Assembly (NCBI GenBank): GCA_945873925.1
Contig: CAMCES010000003.1
Span: 1-64,000 of the forward strand
Direction: 5' to 3'
Length of the DNA stretch: 64,000 nucleotides
Source of the DNA: Bordetella parapertussis
GTDB lineage: Bacteria; Pseudomonadota; Gammaproteobacteria; Burkholderiales; Burkholderiaceae_C
Made by a program: the position numbers and the translations under genes. This document shows, one piece after another, positions 16,327 to 25,209 of this stretch; position 1 is the first letter of the stretch, and the number at the start of each line of letters is the position of its first letter. The notes beneath the pieces were generated by a model. The model saw only the letters and a program-made list of their open reading frames with translations, did no database searches and had not been told where the DNA came from.

Positions 16327-17601
16327 ATGCAAGAACACACCCTGCGCCAGGCGCTGCACAACGAAGTGCATGCCCGACCACCCGAACCCATGACCGCCCC
16401 CCTGGCCATCAGCCACCTGGTGATGTTGGCCGATGCAGCTGCCCGGCAAGCCAGCCGGGACCATCTGGCCCAGTTGCTGCGTGACAAGCACCTGCCGGTG
16501 CCAGATGCCCACACCAACCACTTGCGTGTCGATGCTGGTCCGTGGCGTTTGCGTTGGGAGTTACACACCGAGTTTGTGACCTGGACTTTCATGGTGGACG
16601 CCTATCCAGGCCTGCCCAAGATGGATGAATACGGTTTGGCCCTGAACGCCTTGCCACAACAGTGGCTCAAAGACCTGCCTGGCGAATGCCTGGCACGGGT
16701 CAACCTGCGGGCCAAGTCCACGGATAACTTGCAGGACCGTCAAGAGTTGCACCAACAGTTTCGCGAAGACAGTTTGGTGGCATGCCAATTGGCCGATGGG
16801 GAAGCCACCTTGCACACTGACTTTCAAATCGGTCCAGATGGTTGTTCCCGCATGCTGCTGCGGGTGGGCAACTTGTCGCGCCGGCGCCTCGGTCGCTTGG
16901 TTCAGCGCTTGTTGGAAATTGAAACCTACCGCATGATGGCCCTGTTGGGCTTGCCCATGGCGCGGGCTGCCGCCTCCGACCTCGCCTTGGCCGAACATGA
17001 GTTGGCCGATCTGGCGCAGGCCATTCGCAGTGCGCATCATGAAGAGGAAGCCGTCTTGTTAGACCGATTGACCCGTTTGGCAGGCCAGGTCGAGAGCGAC
17101 TACGCGGCCCAGCATTCACGCTTTTCAGCCAGCCGGGCCTATTTTGAATTGGTGGACCGGCGCATCCAAGACATCCGAGAAAACCGCATCCCAGGTTTCC
17201 AGTCGATTGGCGAGTTCATGGACCGGCGACTGACACCTGCGCGCAGCACCTGTGATTGGGTGGCGCGTCGCCAGACGGCTTTGTCCGAAAGGGTCTCCCG
17301 CATGAGCAGTCTGCTGCGCACCCGAGTGGATTTCCAGCAAGAGCAAAGCAACCAGGCCTTGCTGACCGCCATGAACCGTCGCCAAGGCATGCAATTGAAA
17401 CTGCAATCGACGGTCGAGGGTTTGTCTGTGGCGGCCATCACTTACTACATCACCGGCTTGATCCACTACATCTCCCAAGGCTTGGAGGCCAAAGGATGGA
17501 TACAAGACCCCAGTTTTGTGACCGCTTGGGCTGTCCCTGTGATTGCTGCTGTGGTGTGGTGGTTCACCCGGCGGCTGCACTTCAAGGTTTTCAAAGCCTG
17601 A
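16327..17601 (+). CDS. DUF3422 family membrane-anchored protein
   Basis: A 424-residue protein of the DUF3422 family. The N-terminal soluble part begins HTLRQALHNEVHARPPEP, the family hallmark. It contains helical and probably coiled-coil regions in the middle (about 195-350). Two C-terminal hydrophobic segments (about 355-372, AAITYYITGLIHYISQG, and 388-405, VTAWAVPVIAAVVWWFT) anchor it. This arrangement recalls CorA-like or septal membrane proteins, but function is unknown. It starts 10 bases after tctA. ATG at 16327 was chosen over TTG at 16321. Confidence 0.88.
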   Translation: MQEHTLRQALHNEVHARPPEPMTAPLAISHLVMLADAAARQASRDHLAQLLRDKHLPVPDAHTNHLRVDAGPWRLRWELHTEFVTWTFMVDAYPGLPKMDEYGLALNALPQQWLKDLPGECLARVNLRAKSTDNLQDRQELHQQFREDSLVACQLADGEATLHTDFQIGPDGCSRMLLRVGNLSRRRLGRLVQRLLEIETYRMMALLGLPMARAAASDLALAEHELADLAQAIRSAHHEEEAVLLDRLTRLAGQVESDYAAQHSRFSASRAYFELVDRRIQDIRENRIPGFQSIGEFMDRRLTPARSTCDWVARRQTALSERVSRMSSLLRTRVDFQQEQSNQALLTAMNRRQGMQLKLQSTVEGLSVAAITYYITGLIHYISQGLEAKGWIQDPSFVTAWAVPVIAAVVWWFTRRLHFKVFKA

Positions 17602-17610
17602 AGGGTCCTT

Positions 17611-17627
17611 GGCAGGCAAAGCCTGTC
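17611..17627. other. Short hairpin after the DUF3422 gene
   Basis: GGCAGGC-AAA-GCCTGTC gives a 7-pair stem (one G-U in RNA) 10 bases past the DUF3422 stop. The following bases TCCTTC are not a proper U-tract, so it is at best a weak terminator or an RNA-end stabiliser ahead of the SDR gene. Confidence 0.35.
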
Positions 17628-17688
17628 TCCTTCACGACCCGGGCGATAGGCTATGCTGAAACACCATGCAAAGGCAGGAGCAAGAAAG

Positions 17689-18483
17689 ATGGATTTGGGG
17701 ATCAAAGGCAAATGGGCTCTGGTGGGCGGCGCGAGCAAAGGCCTGGGCCTGGGTTGTGCCAAGGCGTTGGCGCAAGCCGGTGTCCATTTGGTGATGGTGT
17801 CGCGTGGTTCGCAGGCGCTGGAAGCCTCGGCCGCTGCATTGCGCGCGCTGGGTGTGACCGTCTTGACCGTGGCGCAAGACATCACCACCGAGGCCGGCCG
17901 GGCCGCCATCTGGTCGGTGGCAGGCGGTCCGGGCAAAGACTTTGACATCGTGGTGACCAATGCGGGTGGCCCACCCACCGGCGACTTCAGGGAGTGGGGT
18001 CGTGGTGATTGGATCCAGGCGGTGGACGCCAACATGTTGACCCCGATCGAGCTGATCAAGGCCACGGTGGATGGCATGGCCCAGCGTGGCTTTGGCCGTA
18101 TCGTCAACATCACCTCGAGTGCGGTCAAAGCACCGATCGATATCCTGGGTTTGTCCAATGGCGCGCGCAGTGGCTTGACCGGCTTTGTGGCGGGTGCCGC
18201 ACGCAACAGCCAAATCGCTTCGCGCAATGTGACCATCAACAACCTCTTGCCTGGCGCGTTCAATACCGACCGCTTGCGGGTGACCTTTGAAGGTTTGGCC
18301 AAGAAAACCGGACAGCCCATAGAGGCATTGATCCAAGCCCGTCAAAAGTCTGCCCCAGCCCAACGTTTTGGTCACCCGGACGAATTTGGCAACACCTGTG
18401 CGTTTTTGTGCAGTCAGCATGCCAGCTTCATCACGGGACAAAACATCTTGATCGATGGCGGTGCATACCCGGGTACTTTTTGA
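17689..18483 (+). CDS. SDR family oxidoreductase with substituted catalytic Tyr/Lys
   Basis: A 264-residue short-chain dehydrogenase/reductase with a Rossmann nucleotide site (GGASKGLGLG, residues 13-22), NAG at 91-93 and S143/S144 after the NIT strand. At the place of the YxxxK active site the sequence reads SNGAR (S156, R160), so both the catalytic Tyr and Lys are replaced. The C-terminal part (ITGQNILIDGGAYPG) is normal for the family. AGGAG precedes the ATG. It is followed after 22 bases by an acyl-CoA dehydrogenase gene, then a quinone oxidoreductase gene. It may bind NAD(P) without being a classical dehydrogenase; substrate is unknown. Confidence 0.88.
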   Translation: MDLGIKGKWALVGGASKGLGLGCAKALAQAGVHLVMVSRGSQALEASAAALRALGVTVLTVAQDITTEAGRAAIWSVAGGPGKDFDIVVTNAGGPPTGDFREWGRGDWIQAVDANMLTPIELIKATVDGMAQRGFGRIVNITSSAVKAPIDILGLSNGARSGLTGFVAGAARNSQIASRNVTINNLLPGAFNTDRLRVTFEGLAKKTGQPIEALIQARQKSAPAQRFGHPDEFGNTCAFLCSQHASFITGQNILIDGGAYPGTF

Positions 18484-18505
18484 CGCGCCACCGAACCTGA
18501 CCAAG

Positions 18506-19669
18506 ATGATTCCGCAAGCACCAGACGCCTACCAAGAGATCCGAGAAGCGGTGCGCGACCTGTGCGCGCAGTTTCCAGACACCTATCACCGGCAGATCGA
18601 TGCGCAACGCGGCTACCCCGAGGCCTTTGTCGACGCGCTGACCCAAGCTGGTTGGTTGGCCGCGCTCATTCCCCAGGCCTATGGTGGCTCAGGCTTGGGT
18701 TTGGCCGAGGCGTCGGTGATCATGGAAGAGATCAACCGCGCTGGCGGCAACTCTGGCGCCTGCCACGGCCAGATGTACAACATGGGCACCTTGTTGCGTC
18801 ACGGGTCGGAGGCCCAAAAAAACCTGTATCTGCCCAAGATTGCCAGCGGTGAATGGCGTTTGCAGTCGATGGGGGTGACCGAACCCAGCACCGGGACCGA
18901 CACCACCAAGATCAAAACCACCGCGGTCAAGCGTGGCGACCGGTATGTCGTCAACGGCCAAAAAGTGTGGATTTCAAGGGTGCAGCACTCTGACTGGATG
19001 ATTTTGCTGGCGCGCACCACGCCTTTGGCGGAGGTGGCTAAAAAGAGCGAAGGCATGTCCATCTTCATGGTTGATCTGCGCCAAGCCGAACAGTCGGGCA
19101 TGCGGGTGCAACCGATTGCCAACATGGTCAACCACGAGACCAATGAATTGTTTTTTGACAACCTGGAGATACCGGCTGAGCACTTGATTGGGCAAGAAGG
19201 CCAGGGCTTCAAGTACATCTTGGACGGCTTGAATGCCGAGCGTACCTTGATCGCTGCCGAATGCATTGGCGACGGCTATTGGTTCCTGGACCGCGTCACC
19301 GCTTATGTCAAAGAACGACAGGTCTTTGGCCGCCCGATCGGGCAAAACCAAGGCGTGCAGTTCCCCATCGCCGACGCCTACATGGAAGTCGAAGCCGCCA
19401 ACCTGATGCGCTTCAAAGCCTGCACTTTGTTTGACAGCCATCAACCGTGTGGCGCTGAGGCCAACATGGCCAAGTACCTGGCTGCCAAAGCGAGTTGGGA
19501 AGCGGCCAATGCCTGCATACAGTTTCACGGCGGTTTTGGTTTCGCCAACGAGTACGACGTCGAGCGCAAATTCCGCGAAACCCGGCTCTACCAGGTCGCC
19601 CCAGTGTCCACCAACATGATTTACGCCTATGTGGCCGAGCATGTTCTGGGCCTGCCACGTTCCTTTTAA
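18506..19669 (+). CDS. Acyl-CoA dehydrogenase family protein
   Basis: A 387-residue FAD enzyme with the standard blocks: AYGGSGLGL, MGVTEPSTGTD (flavin-binding), VNGQKVWIS, and CIQFHGGFGFANEYDVER. At the C-terminal site where medium-chain enzymes carry the catalytic Glu (YEGT), it reads YQVAPVS, so no Glu is there. A Glu in LNAERTL (E245) is at the alternative helix-G position used by isovaleryl-CoA and long-chain enzymes, which may supply the base. Start ATG 18506 follows the SDR by 22 bases. The downstream quinone oxidoreductase is 24 bases away, so this is probably a three-gene catabolic operon. Confidence 0.93.
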   Translation: MIPQAPDAYQEIREAVRDLCAQFPDTYHRQIDAQRGYPEAFVDALTQAGWLAALIPQAYGGSGLGLAEASVIMEEINRAGGNSGACHGQMYNMGTLLRHGSEAQKNLYLPKIASGEWRLQSMGVTEPSTGTDTTKIKTTAVKRGDRYVVNGQKVWISRVQHSDWMILLARTTPLAEVAKKSEGMSIFMVDLRQAEQSGMRVQPIANMVNHETNELFFDNLEIPAEHLIGQEGQGFKYILDGLNAERTLIAAECIGDGYWFLDRVTAYVKERQVFGRPIGQNQGVQFPIADAYMEVEAANLMRFKACTLFDSHQPCGAEANMAKYLAAKASWEAANACIQFHGGFGFANEYDVERKFRETRLYQVAPVSTNMIYAYVAEHVLGLPRSF

Positions 19670-19693
19670 GCCCCCCCCATTGAGGAGAACAAG

Positions 19694-20677
19694 ATGACCA
19701 AAGCCATCCATTTCAAGCAACCCGGCGGCCCCGACGAACTGCATATGGTGGATGTCAACGTGGGCGAGCCCGGCCCCGGTGAAATCCGCATCCGCCACCA
19801 AGCCGTCGGTTTGAATTTCATCGATGTCTACCACCGCACCGGCTTGTACCCGCTGCCGATGCCGCATGGCTTGGGTATGGAGGGCGCCGGCATCATCGAG
19901 GCCGTGGGCGAGGGCGTCACCCACTTGAAAGCCGGTGACCGCGCCGCCTACGCCAGCGCACCACCTGGAAGCTATTGCCAAGCGCGGGTGATGCCCGCCA
20001 AAAACGTGTGCCCATTGCCAGCTGCGATCGATTTTGAGACGGGCGCGGCCATGATGCTCAAAGGCCTGACCGTGCAATACCTGCTCAAGCGCACCTTGCC
20101 CCAAGGCGGCTTGCAAGCCGGTGACCACATCCTGTTCCATGCAGCAGCAGGTGGCGTGGGTTTGATTGCTTGCCAATGGGCCAAGGCGCTGGGGCTGCAA
20201 TTGATTGGCACGGCCGGTTCGGATGAAAAATGTGCTTTGGCCAAAGAACATGGCGCAGCCCATGTCATCAACTACGGCAAAGAAGATTTCGAAGCCCGTG
20301 TGAAAGACATCACGGGCGGCAAGGGCGTGAAAGTGGTCTACGATTCGGTGGGCAAAGACACTTGGGATAAATCGCTCAACTGCATTTCGCCGTTTGGTTT
20401 GATGGCGAGTTTTGGCAACGCCTCTGGCCCGGTTGAACCTTTCTCGCCGGGCAGCTTGGGTCCCAAGGGCTCGATTTACGTGACCCGCCAAACCCTGTTC
20501 ACCCACATCGCCACGCGTGAGGTCAACCAGCTTATGGCTGACGATTTGTTCGCGGTGGTCACCAGCGGCCAAGTGAAGATCCGCATCGACCAGCGTTACC
20601 CCCTGGCCGAGGTGGCGCAGGCGCACCGTGATTTGGAAGCCCGCAAAACCACCGGTTGCACCATCCTCACGGTGTAA
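19694..20677 (+). CDS. NADPH:quinone oxidoreductase (zinc-free MDR family)
   Basis: A 327-residue medium-chain reductase of the Qor type. It shows the alcohol-dehydrogenase-like N-terminal domain (GLNFIDVYHRTGLYPLPMPHGLGMEGAG) and a nucleotide-binding segment (HAAAGGVGLIACQWAKALG, residues about 148-166). The structural and catalytic zinc cysteines of zinc ADHs are absent. Such enzymes reduce quinones or reactive enones with NADPH. A ribosome binding site GAGGAG lies 8 bases ahead of the ATG. Last gene of the SDR-ACAD-Qor group; convergent with lspA. Confidence 0.94.
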   Translation: MTKAIHFKQPGGPDELHMVDVNVGEPGPGEIRIRHQAVGLNFIDVYHRTGLYPLPMPHGLGMEGAGIIEAVGEGVTHLKAGDRAAYASAPPGSYCQARVMPAKNVCPLPAAIDFETGAAMMLKGLTVQYLLKRTLPQGGLQAGDHILFHAAAGGVGLIACQWAKALGLQLIGTAGSDEKCALAKEHGAAHVINYGKEDFEARVKDITGGKGVKVVYDSVGKDTWDKSLNCISPFGLMASFGNASGPVEPFSPGSLGPKGSIYVTRQTLFTHIATREVNQLMADDLFAVVTSGQVKIRIDQRYPLAEVAQAHRDLEARKTTGCTILTV

Positions 20678-20696
20678 GCGGTTCGCCGCAGGGTTT
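20678..20696 (+). terminator. Possible terminator after the quinone oxidoreductase gene
   Basis: GCGG-TTCG-CCGC forms a short stem closed by a UUCG tetraloop directly after the stop codon. AGGG and a run of six T follow. The stem is only 4 pairs but this loop is very stable. Confidence 0.5.
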
Positions 20697-20698
20697 TT

Positions 20699-21208
20699 TC
20701 ATGCGCCGCGTCTGACGCGCCGCAACTCGTCCAAGATCAAACACACCGTGCCCACGCTGATGGCGCTGTCAGCGATGTTGAAGGCGGGGAAATGGCCTTG
20801 GTAAAACAAGGGGGCCAACCATTCCCAATGAAAGTCGAGGAAGTCGATCACATGGCCATACAACAACCGGTCGATCACGTTGCCGATGGCACCACCCAAC
20901 ACCAGCGCCAGTGCGAAACAAAACAAACGCTGCTGGGGGTGGGTGCGCAACAAGTAAATGATGAACACCGAAGCCACCACGCCAATGCCGGTGAAGAACC
21001 AACGCTGCCATCCAGAGGCTGTTGCCAAAAAAGAAAATGCTGCGCCGCTGTTGTGTACCCGCACCAGGTTGAAAAACGAGGTCATGGTTTGACTGTCACC
21101 GTGCTGGAAGTAGCCCACGATCAGCAACTTGGTGAATTGATCGGCGAGCAAAATCACCAAGGCCAAGCCCAGCCACAAACCCAGAGATGCTTTGTCTGAA
21201 CGTGCCAT
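20699..21208 (-). CDS. lspA: Lipoprotein signal peptidase (signal peptidase II)
   Basis: A 169-residue inner-membrane aspartic protease that cuts the signal peptide of prolipoproteins after lipidation. Four hydrophobic segments are visible. The two catalytic blocks are GGAIGNVIDRLLYG (first Asp) and FPAFNIADSAISVG (second Asp). ATG at 21208 (MARSDKASLG) is preferred; a TTG at 21220 overlapping the ileS stop is possible. It is the last gene of the ribF-ileS-lspA operon, a common arrangement. Confidence 0.97.
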   Translation of the reverse strand: MARSDKASLGLWLGLALVILLADQFTKLLIVGYFQHGDSQTMTSFFNLVRVHNSGAAFSFLATASGWQRWFFTGIGVVASVFIIYLLRTHPQQRLFCFALALVLGGAIGNVIDRLLYGHVIDFLDFHWEWLAPLFYQGHFPAFNIADSAISVGTVCLILDELRRVRRGA

Positions 21209-21216
21209 GACCAGTC

Positions 21217-24099
21217 TCAAGCGAAATGACGCACTTCACCCGCGCCGTGCAGGTTGCTGATGCAACGACCACACACGGTGGGATGGGCCGTATCCGCGCC
21301 CACGTCCTCGCTGTAATGCCAGCAGCGTTCGCATTTGGTGGCCGTGCTGGCTTTCACGTCGATTTTCAAAGGTCCTTTGACGAGTTGCACTTTGGAAGTG
21401 ATGAACACAAACTTCATGTCCTCGCCCAAAGAAGCCAAGGCGGCATAGGCATCGCCTTCGCATTGCACCAGCAACTCGGCTTGCAAAGAAGCGCCCACCT
21501 CACCTGCTGCACGTTTGGTTTCAATCTCTTTGTTGGCGGCGTCTCGCACGGCTTGAATGGCCTGCCATTTCTGCATCCATGCGGCAGGGCTGTGGCTCAG
21601 CTCGGTGTAGGTTTCCAAGAAGATGGATTCTGAAGCGCCAAAGCTGCGCCAGGCTTCTTCGGCGGTGAAGCTCAGGAATGGCGCCATCCAACGCAGCATG
21701 GCGTGGGTGATCTGGTGCAAAGCGGTTTGGGCGCTGCGCCGCGCCAGCGACTTGGGCGCGGTGGTGTAGAGGCGGTCTTTCAACACGTCCAGGTAAAACG
21801 CGCCCAAATCTTCCGAGCAATACAGCTGCAATTTGGACACCACCGGATGGAATTCATAGCGGCCAAAGTGGCCGCCCTCGAACACGCCATCCGCGTTGCG
21901 GGTGCCCAAAATCTCGGCTTGCAGTTGGGCGGCTCGTGACAGAGCGTACTGGTCGATCTCGAGCAAATCGGCCCATGCCACGCTGTCGGTGGTCGGATTG
22001 AAGTCGCTCACATTGGCCAGCAGAAAACGCAAGGTGTTGCGGATGCGGCGGTAGGCGTCAACCACCCGCGCCAAGATTTTGTCGTCGATATTGAGGTCGC
22101 CCGAGTAATCGGTCGACGCCACCCACAGCCGCACGATTTCTGCGCCCAGTTTGTTGCTGACCTCTTGCGGGGCCACTGTATTGCCCAGGCTTTTGCTCAT
22201 CTTGCGGCCTTGGCCGTCGGTGGCAAAGCCGTGGGTCAACAAGCCACGGTAGGGGGCCCGGTCGTACAAGGCGCAGCCCAACAGCAAGGAGCTGTGGAAC
22301 CAGCCGCGGTGTTGGTCATGGCCTTCCAAATACAAGTCGGCTTCGGGGCCAGTTTCGTGGAAAGGCGCGCGGTCGTAGGCGTTTTTGTGGCTGCCGCGCA
22401 GCACATGCTCGAAGGTCGAGCCCGAGTCAAACCAGACCTCCAAGATGTCAGTGCTCTTGCTGTAGTTGGCCGGGTCGTCACCCGCTTGGTTCAAAATGCT
22501 GTCCACTGTCTCGCGGCTCCATGCCTCGATGCCACCTTGTGCCACGATGTCCGCAGCTTGATCCAAGATGGCCATGGTGCGCGGGTGCAATTCGCCGCTG
22601 TCTTTGTGCAGGAAAAATGGCACCGGCACGCCCCATGAGCGTTGGCGCGAAATACACCAGTCGGGGCGGTTGGCGATCATGTCGCGCAGACGTGACTTGC
22701 CGTTTTCTGGATAAAAGTGTGTCTGCTCAATCGCATTCAAGGCGAGTTGACGCAAGCTTTGCGGTGCTTTGTCTTGGGTGAACACGCCCTCGCCGTCGTC
22801 CATGCGGATAAACCACTGGGCGGCTGCACGGTAGATGACCGGGGTTTTGTGGCGCCAGCAATGCGGGTAGCTGTGGGTGATGGTGTGCGTCGCCATCAAG
22901 CGGCCTGCATTTTTCAGCGTCTCGAGGATCACCGGCACGGCCTTCCAAATGTGTTGGCCACCGAACAGCGGAAAGTCAGCGGCATAGGTGCCATTGCCTT
23001 GCACCGGGTTCAAGATGTCGGTGTATTTCATGCCGTGCGACAAACAACTGTTGTAGTCATCCAGGCCATAAGCCGGCGCGCTGTGCACGATGCCGGTGCC
23101 ATCGGTCTCGCCCACGTACTCGGCCAGGTAGACAGGCGCGGTGCGTTGGTAGCCCGTGTCCACCTGCGAGAGGGGGTGGTGGAACTCAATCAAACCCAGT
23201 TTGTCACCCGTGGCGGTGGCGACCACTTGGCCTTGCAATTTCCAGCGCTCTAGCGATTTCTCCACCAAGGAGGCAGCGCACAGCATCAGACCGCGCTCGG
23301 TGTCGACCAAGGCATAGGTGATGTCGGCTTTGACGTTCAGCGCTTGGTTGGCGGGGATGGTCCAAGCGGTGGTGGTCCAAATCACCGCAAAGGCTTCTTT
23401 GTCTAACTCAGGCAAACCAAAAGCTGTGGCCAGTTTGTCGGGTTGGGCGCATTCAAACGCCACATCCAAGGTTTCGCTTTGTTTGTCAGCGTATTCGATT
23501 TCAAACTCGGCCAAGGACGAGCCGCAATCGAAACACCAATACACCGGCTTCAAGCCCCGGTAGACAAAGCCGCGCTCGATCACGCGTTTGAAAGCGCGGA
23601 TTTGGCCTGCTTCGTTGGCCGGATCCATGGTGCGGTAGGGACGCTCCCAGTCGCCCAACACGCCAAGGCGTTTGAAGTCTTCGCGTTGCTGCGCGATTTG
23701 CTCGGTGGCAAAGGCGCGGCTTTTGGCTTGCATGTCATCGCGACTGAGTTTGCGGCCATGCAACTTTTCAATCGCGTTTTCAATCGGCAAACCGTGGCAG
23801 TCCCAGCCAGGGATGTATTGCGCATCAAAGCCGGCCAATTGGCGGCTCTTGACGATCATGTCTTTGAGCACTTTGTTCAAGGCATGGCCAATGTGCAGCT
23901 GGCCGTTGGCATAGGGCGGGCCGTCGTGCAAGACAAACAAGGGCGCGCCACGCCGCGCCAAGCGCAGTTGTTTGTACAGACTTTGTTCAGACCAGGCTTT
24001 GGCCCAGGCTGGTTCGCGCTTGGGCAAGTCGCCGCGCATCGGAAACGGCGTGTCCATCATGTTGATGCGGCTGTCGGGGTTATGGGTTTTTTCGGTCAT
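21217..24099 (-). CDS. ileS: Isoleucine--tRNA ligase
   Basis: A 960-residue class I synthetase charging tRNA-Ile. It has PYANGQLHIGHAL (HIGH, residues 69-72) and RKMSKSLGN (KMSKS, about 632). The C-terminal zinc site CERCWHYSED...CGRC is the bacterial type. The start MTEKTHNPDS at 24099 lies 20 bases inside the end of ribF, indicating coupling. An open frame further upstream is only the antisense-free extension into ribF and was not used. Part of ribF-ileS-lspA. Confidence 0.98.
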   Translation of the reverse strand: MTEKTHNPDSRINMMDTPFPMRGDLPKREPAWAKAWSEQSLYKQLRLARRGAPLFVLHDGPPYANGQLHIGHALNKVLKDMIVKSRQLAGFDAQYIPGWDCHGLPIENAIEKLHGRKLSRDDMQAKSRAFATEQIAQQREDFKRLGVLGDWERPYRTMDPANEAGQIRAFKRVIERGFVYRGLKPVYWCFDCGSSLAEFEIEYADKQSETLDVAFECAQPDKLATAFGLPELDKEAFAVIWTTTAWTIPANQALNVKADITYALVDTERGLMLCAASLVEKSLERWKLQGQVVATATGDKLGLIEFHHPLSQVDTGYQRTAPVYLAEYVGETDGTGIVHSAPAYGLDDYNSCLSHGMKYTDILNPVQGNGTYAADFPLFGGQHIWKAVPVILETLKNAGRLMATHTITHSYPHCWRHKTPVIYRAAAQWFIRMDDGEGVFTQDKAPQSLRQLALNAIEQTHFYPENGKSRLRDMIANRPDWCISRQRSWGVPVPFFLHKDSGELHPRTMAILDQAADIVAQGGIEAWSRETVDSILNQAGDDPANYSKSTDILEVWFDSGSTFEHVLRGSHKNAYDRAPFHETGPEADLYLEGHDQHRGWFHSSLLLGCALYDRAPYRGLLTHGFATDGQGRKMSKSLGNTVAPQEVSNKLGAEIVRLWVASTDYSGDLNIDDKILARVVDAYRRIRNTLRFLLANVSDFNPTTDSVAWADLLEIDQYALSRAAQLQAEILGTRNADGVFEGGHFGRYEFHPVVSKLQLYCSEDLGAFYLDVLKDRLYTTAPKSLARRSAQTALHQITHAMLRWMAPFLSFTAEEAWRSFGASESIFLETYTELSHSPAAWMQKWQAIQAVRDAANKEIETKRAAGEVGASLQAELLVQCEGDAYAALASLGEDMKFVFITSKVQLVKGPLKIDVKASTATKCERCWHYSEDVGADTAHPTVCGRCISNLHGAGEVRHFA

Positions 24100-25117
24100 T
24101 GTTTTCGAGCCACTGACGTGCGTCAATGCAGTCTTGGGCGATGCCTTGTTGGAGAGCTTCAAGGCCGTTGTAAGTGAATTCGTCGTGTAAGCGGTGGCGC
24201 AATTCCACCCTAACGAGTTTACCGTAGCCTCCGTCGAGCCCCAGTTGTTCGGGCCAATCCAGGCAATGCGTTTCCAACAGCACACGACCACCATTCACAT
24301 CCTTGGGGTCGAGTGACGGGCGGATGCCCAAATTCGCCACGCCCGGTAGGGCATGTTCAAGCAGTCCGTGCACCTGGACAACGAAGATGCCGCTGGCAGC
24401 AGGCTTTGGGTGGCAAAAGCGCAAATTCAAGGTGCGGCATTTGAGCTCGCGGCCGAGTTTTCGTCCATGCACCACATGCCCTGAGATCGCGTAAGGGCGG
24501 CCCAGCAACTGTGCCGCCTCTTGCATCGCGCCGCGCGCCAGTGCGTCGCGCACGGCTGAGCTCGATACCCGCAAGCCGCCAGCGCCTTGGCTTTCAGGCT
24601 GCGCAGCGGCGGGGCGGGCTTGGGGGTTGGAGATTTCATAGCTGTTCATGCGGGCCACGTCAAAACCAAAATGGCCGCCTGCCTGGGTCAACATGCCGTA
24701 GTCACCGGCGCGTTTGGCGCCAAACCGAAAGTCATCGCCCACCAACAGGTATTTCACACCCAGGCCTTGCACCAAGACGCGGTCGACAAAGTCATGCGGT
24801 GTTTGCGCTGCAAACCCTTGGTTAAAAGGCATGACCACGCATTGGTCGACCCCACAGGCGCTGAGTTCGAGCAATTTGTCGCGCAAGGTAGCGATGCGTG
24901 CCGGTGCGATTTCAGGTTTTTGTTGTTGCTGCGCAAAGAAGTCTCGCGGATGCGGCTCAAAGGTCATGACGCAGCTGGGCAGCCCCCGTTGGCGGGCCTC
25001 GTTCTTGAGCAAGGCCAGCATGGCTTGATGGCCGCGGTGAACCCCATCAAAGTTACCCATGGTCAAGGCGCAGGCCTTGGCCAAGCCGGGGTGTTGTGTT
25101 CCTCGAAAAATGCGCAT
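24080..25117 (-). CDS. ribF: Bifunctional riboflavin kinase / FAD synthetase
   Basis: A 345-residue enzyme making FMN and FAD. The N-terminal FAD synthetase domain shows TMGNFDGVHRGHQAML (nucleotidyltransferase site). FEPHPRDFF, LLVGDDFRFGAKRAGD and LRVSSSAVRDAL follow. The C-terminal kinase domain has GHVVHGRKLGRELKCRT and GVANLGIRPS. A Pro/Ala/Gln-rich insert lies between the domains at about residues 163-181 (NPQARPAAAQPESQGAGG). First gene of the ribF-ileS-lspA operon, divergent from the HNH gene. Confidence 0.97.
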   Translation of the reverse strand: MRIFRGTQHPGLAKACALTMGNFDGVHRGHQAMLALLKNEARQRGLPSCVMTFEPHPRDFFAQQQQKPEIAPARIATLRDKLLELSACGVDQCVVMPFNQGFAAQTPHDFVDRVLVQGLGVKYLLVGDDFRFGAKRAGDYGMLTQAGGHFGFDVARMNSYEISNPQARPAAAQPESQGAGGLRVSSSAVRDALARGAMQEAAQLLGRPYAISGHVVHGRKLGRELKCRTLNLRFCHPKPAASGIFVVQVHGLLEHALPGVANLGIRPSLDPKDVNGGRVLLETHCLDWPEQLGLDGGYGKLVRVELRHRLHDEFTYNGLEALQQGIAQDCIDARQWLENNDRKNP

Positions 25118-25209
25118 GCCTTAACCACTCGCCAAAAGGGTGTCATTGAAACAAGTTATATTGTCCGAGATTTGACATCAGTGCTTGCTTATCTCTCAGG
25201 AGTTGCCAG

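Noticed and set aside
18974..20626. 550-codon open frame on the minus strand across the acyl-CoA dehydrogenase and quinone oxidoreductase genes
   Set aside because: It is antisense to two well-supported enzymes and is low in recognisable sequence; a by-product of codon bias.
24100..24294. Longer IleS N-terminus
   Set aside because: The extra residues run over the ribF coding end in another frame and match no synthetase; the family start at 24099 is used.
25118..25209. Sigma-70 promoter (TTGACA before the HNH gene)
   Set aside because: TTGACA is present but no acceptable -10 box lies 16-18 bases downstream, so it is not annotated.
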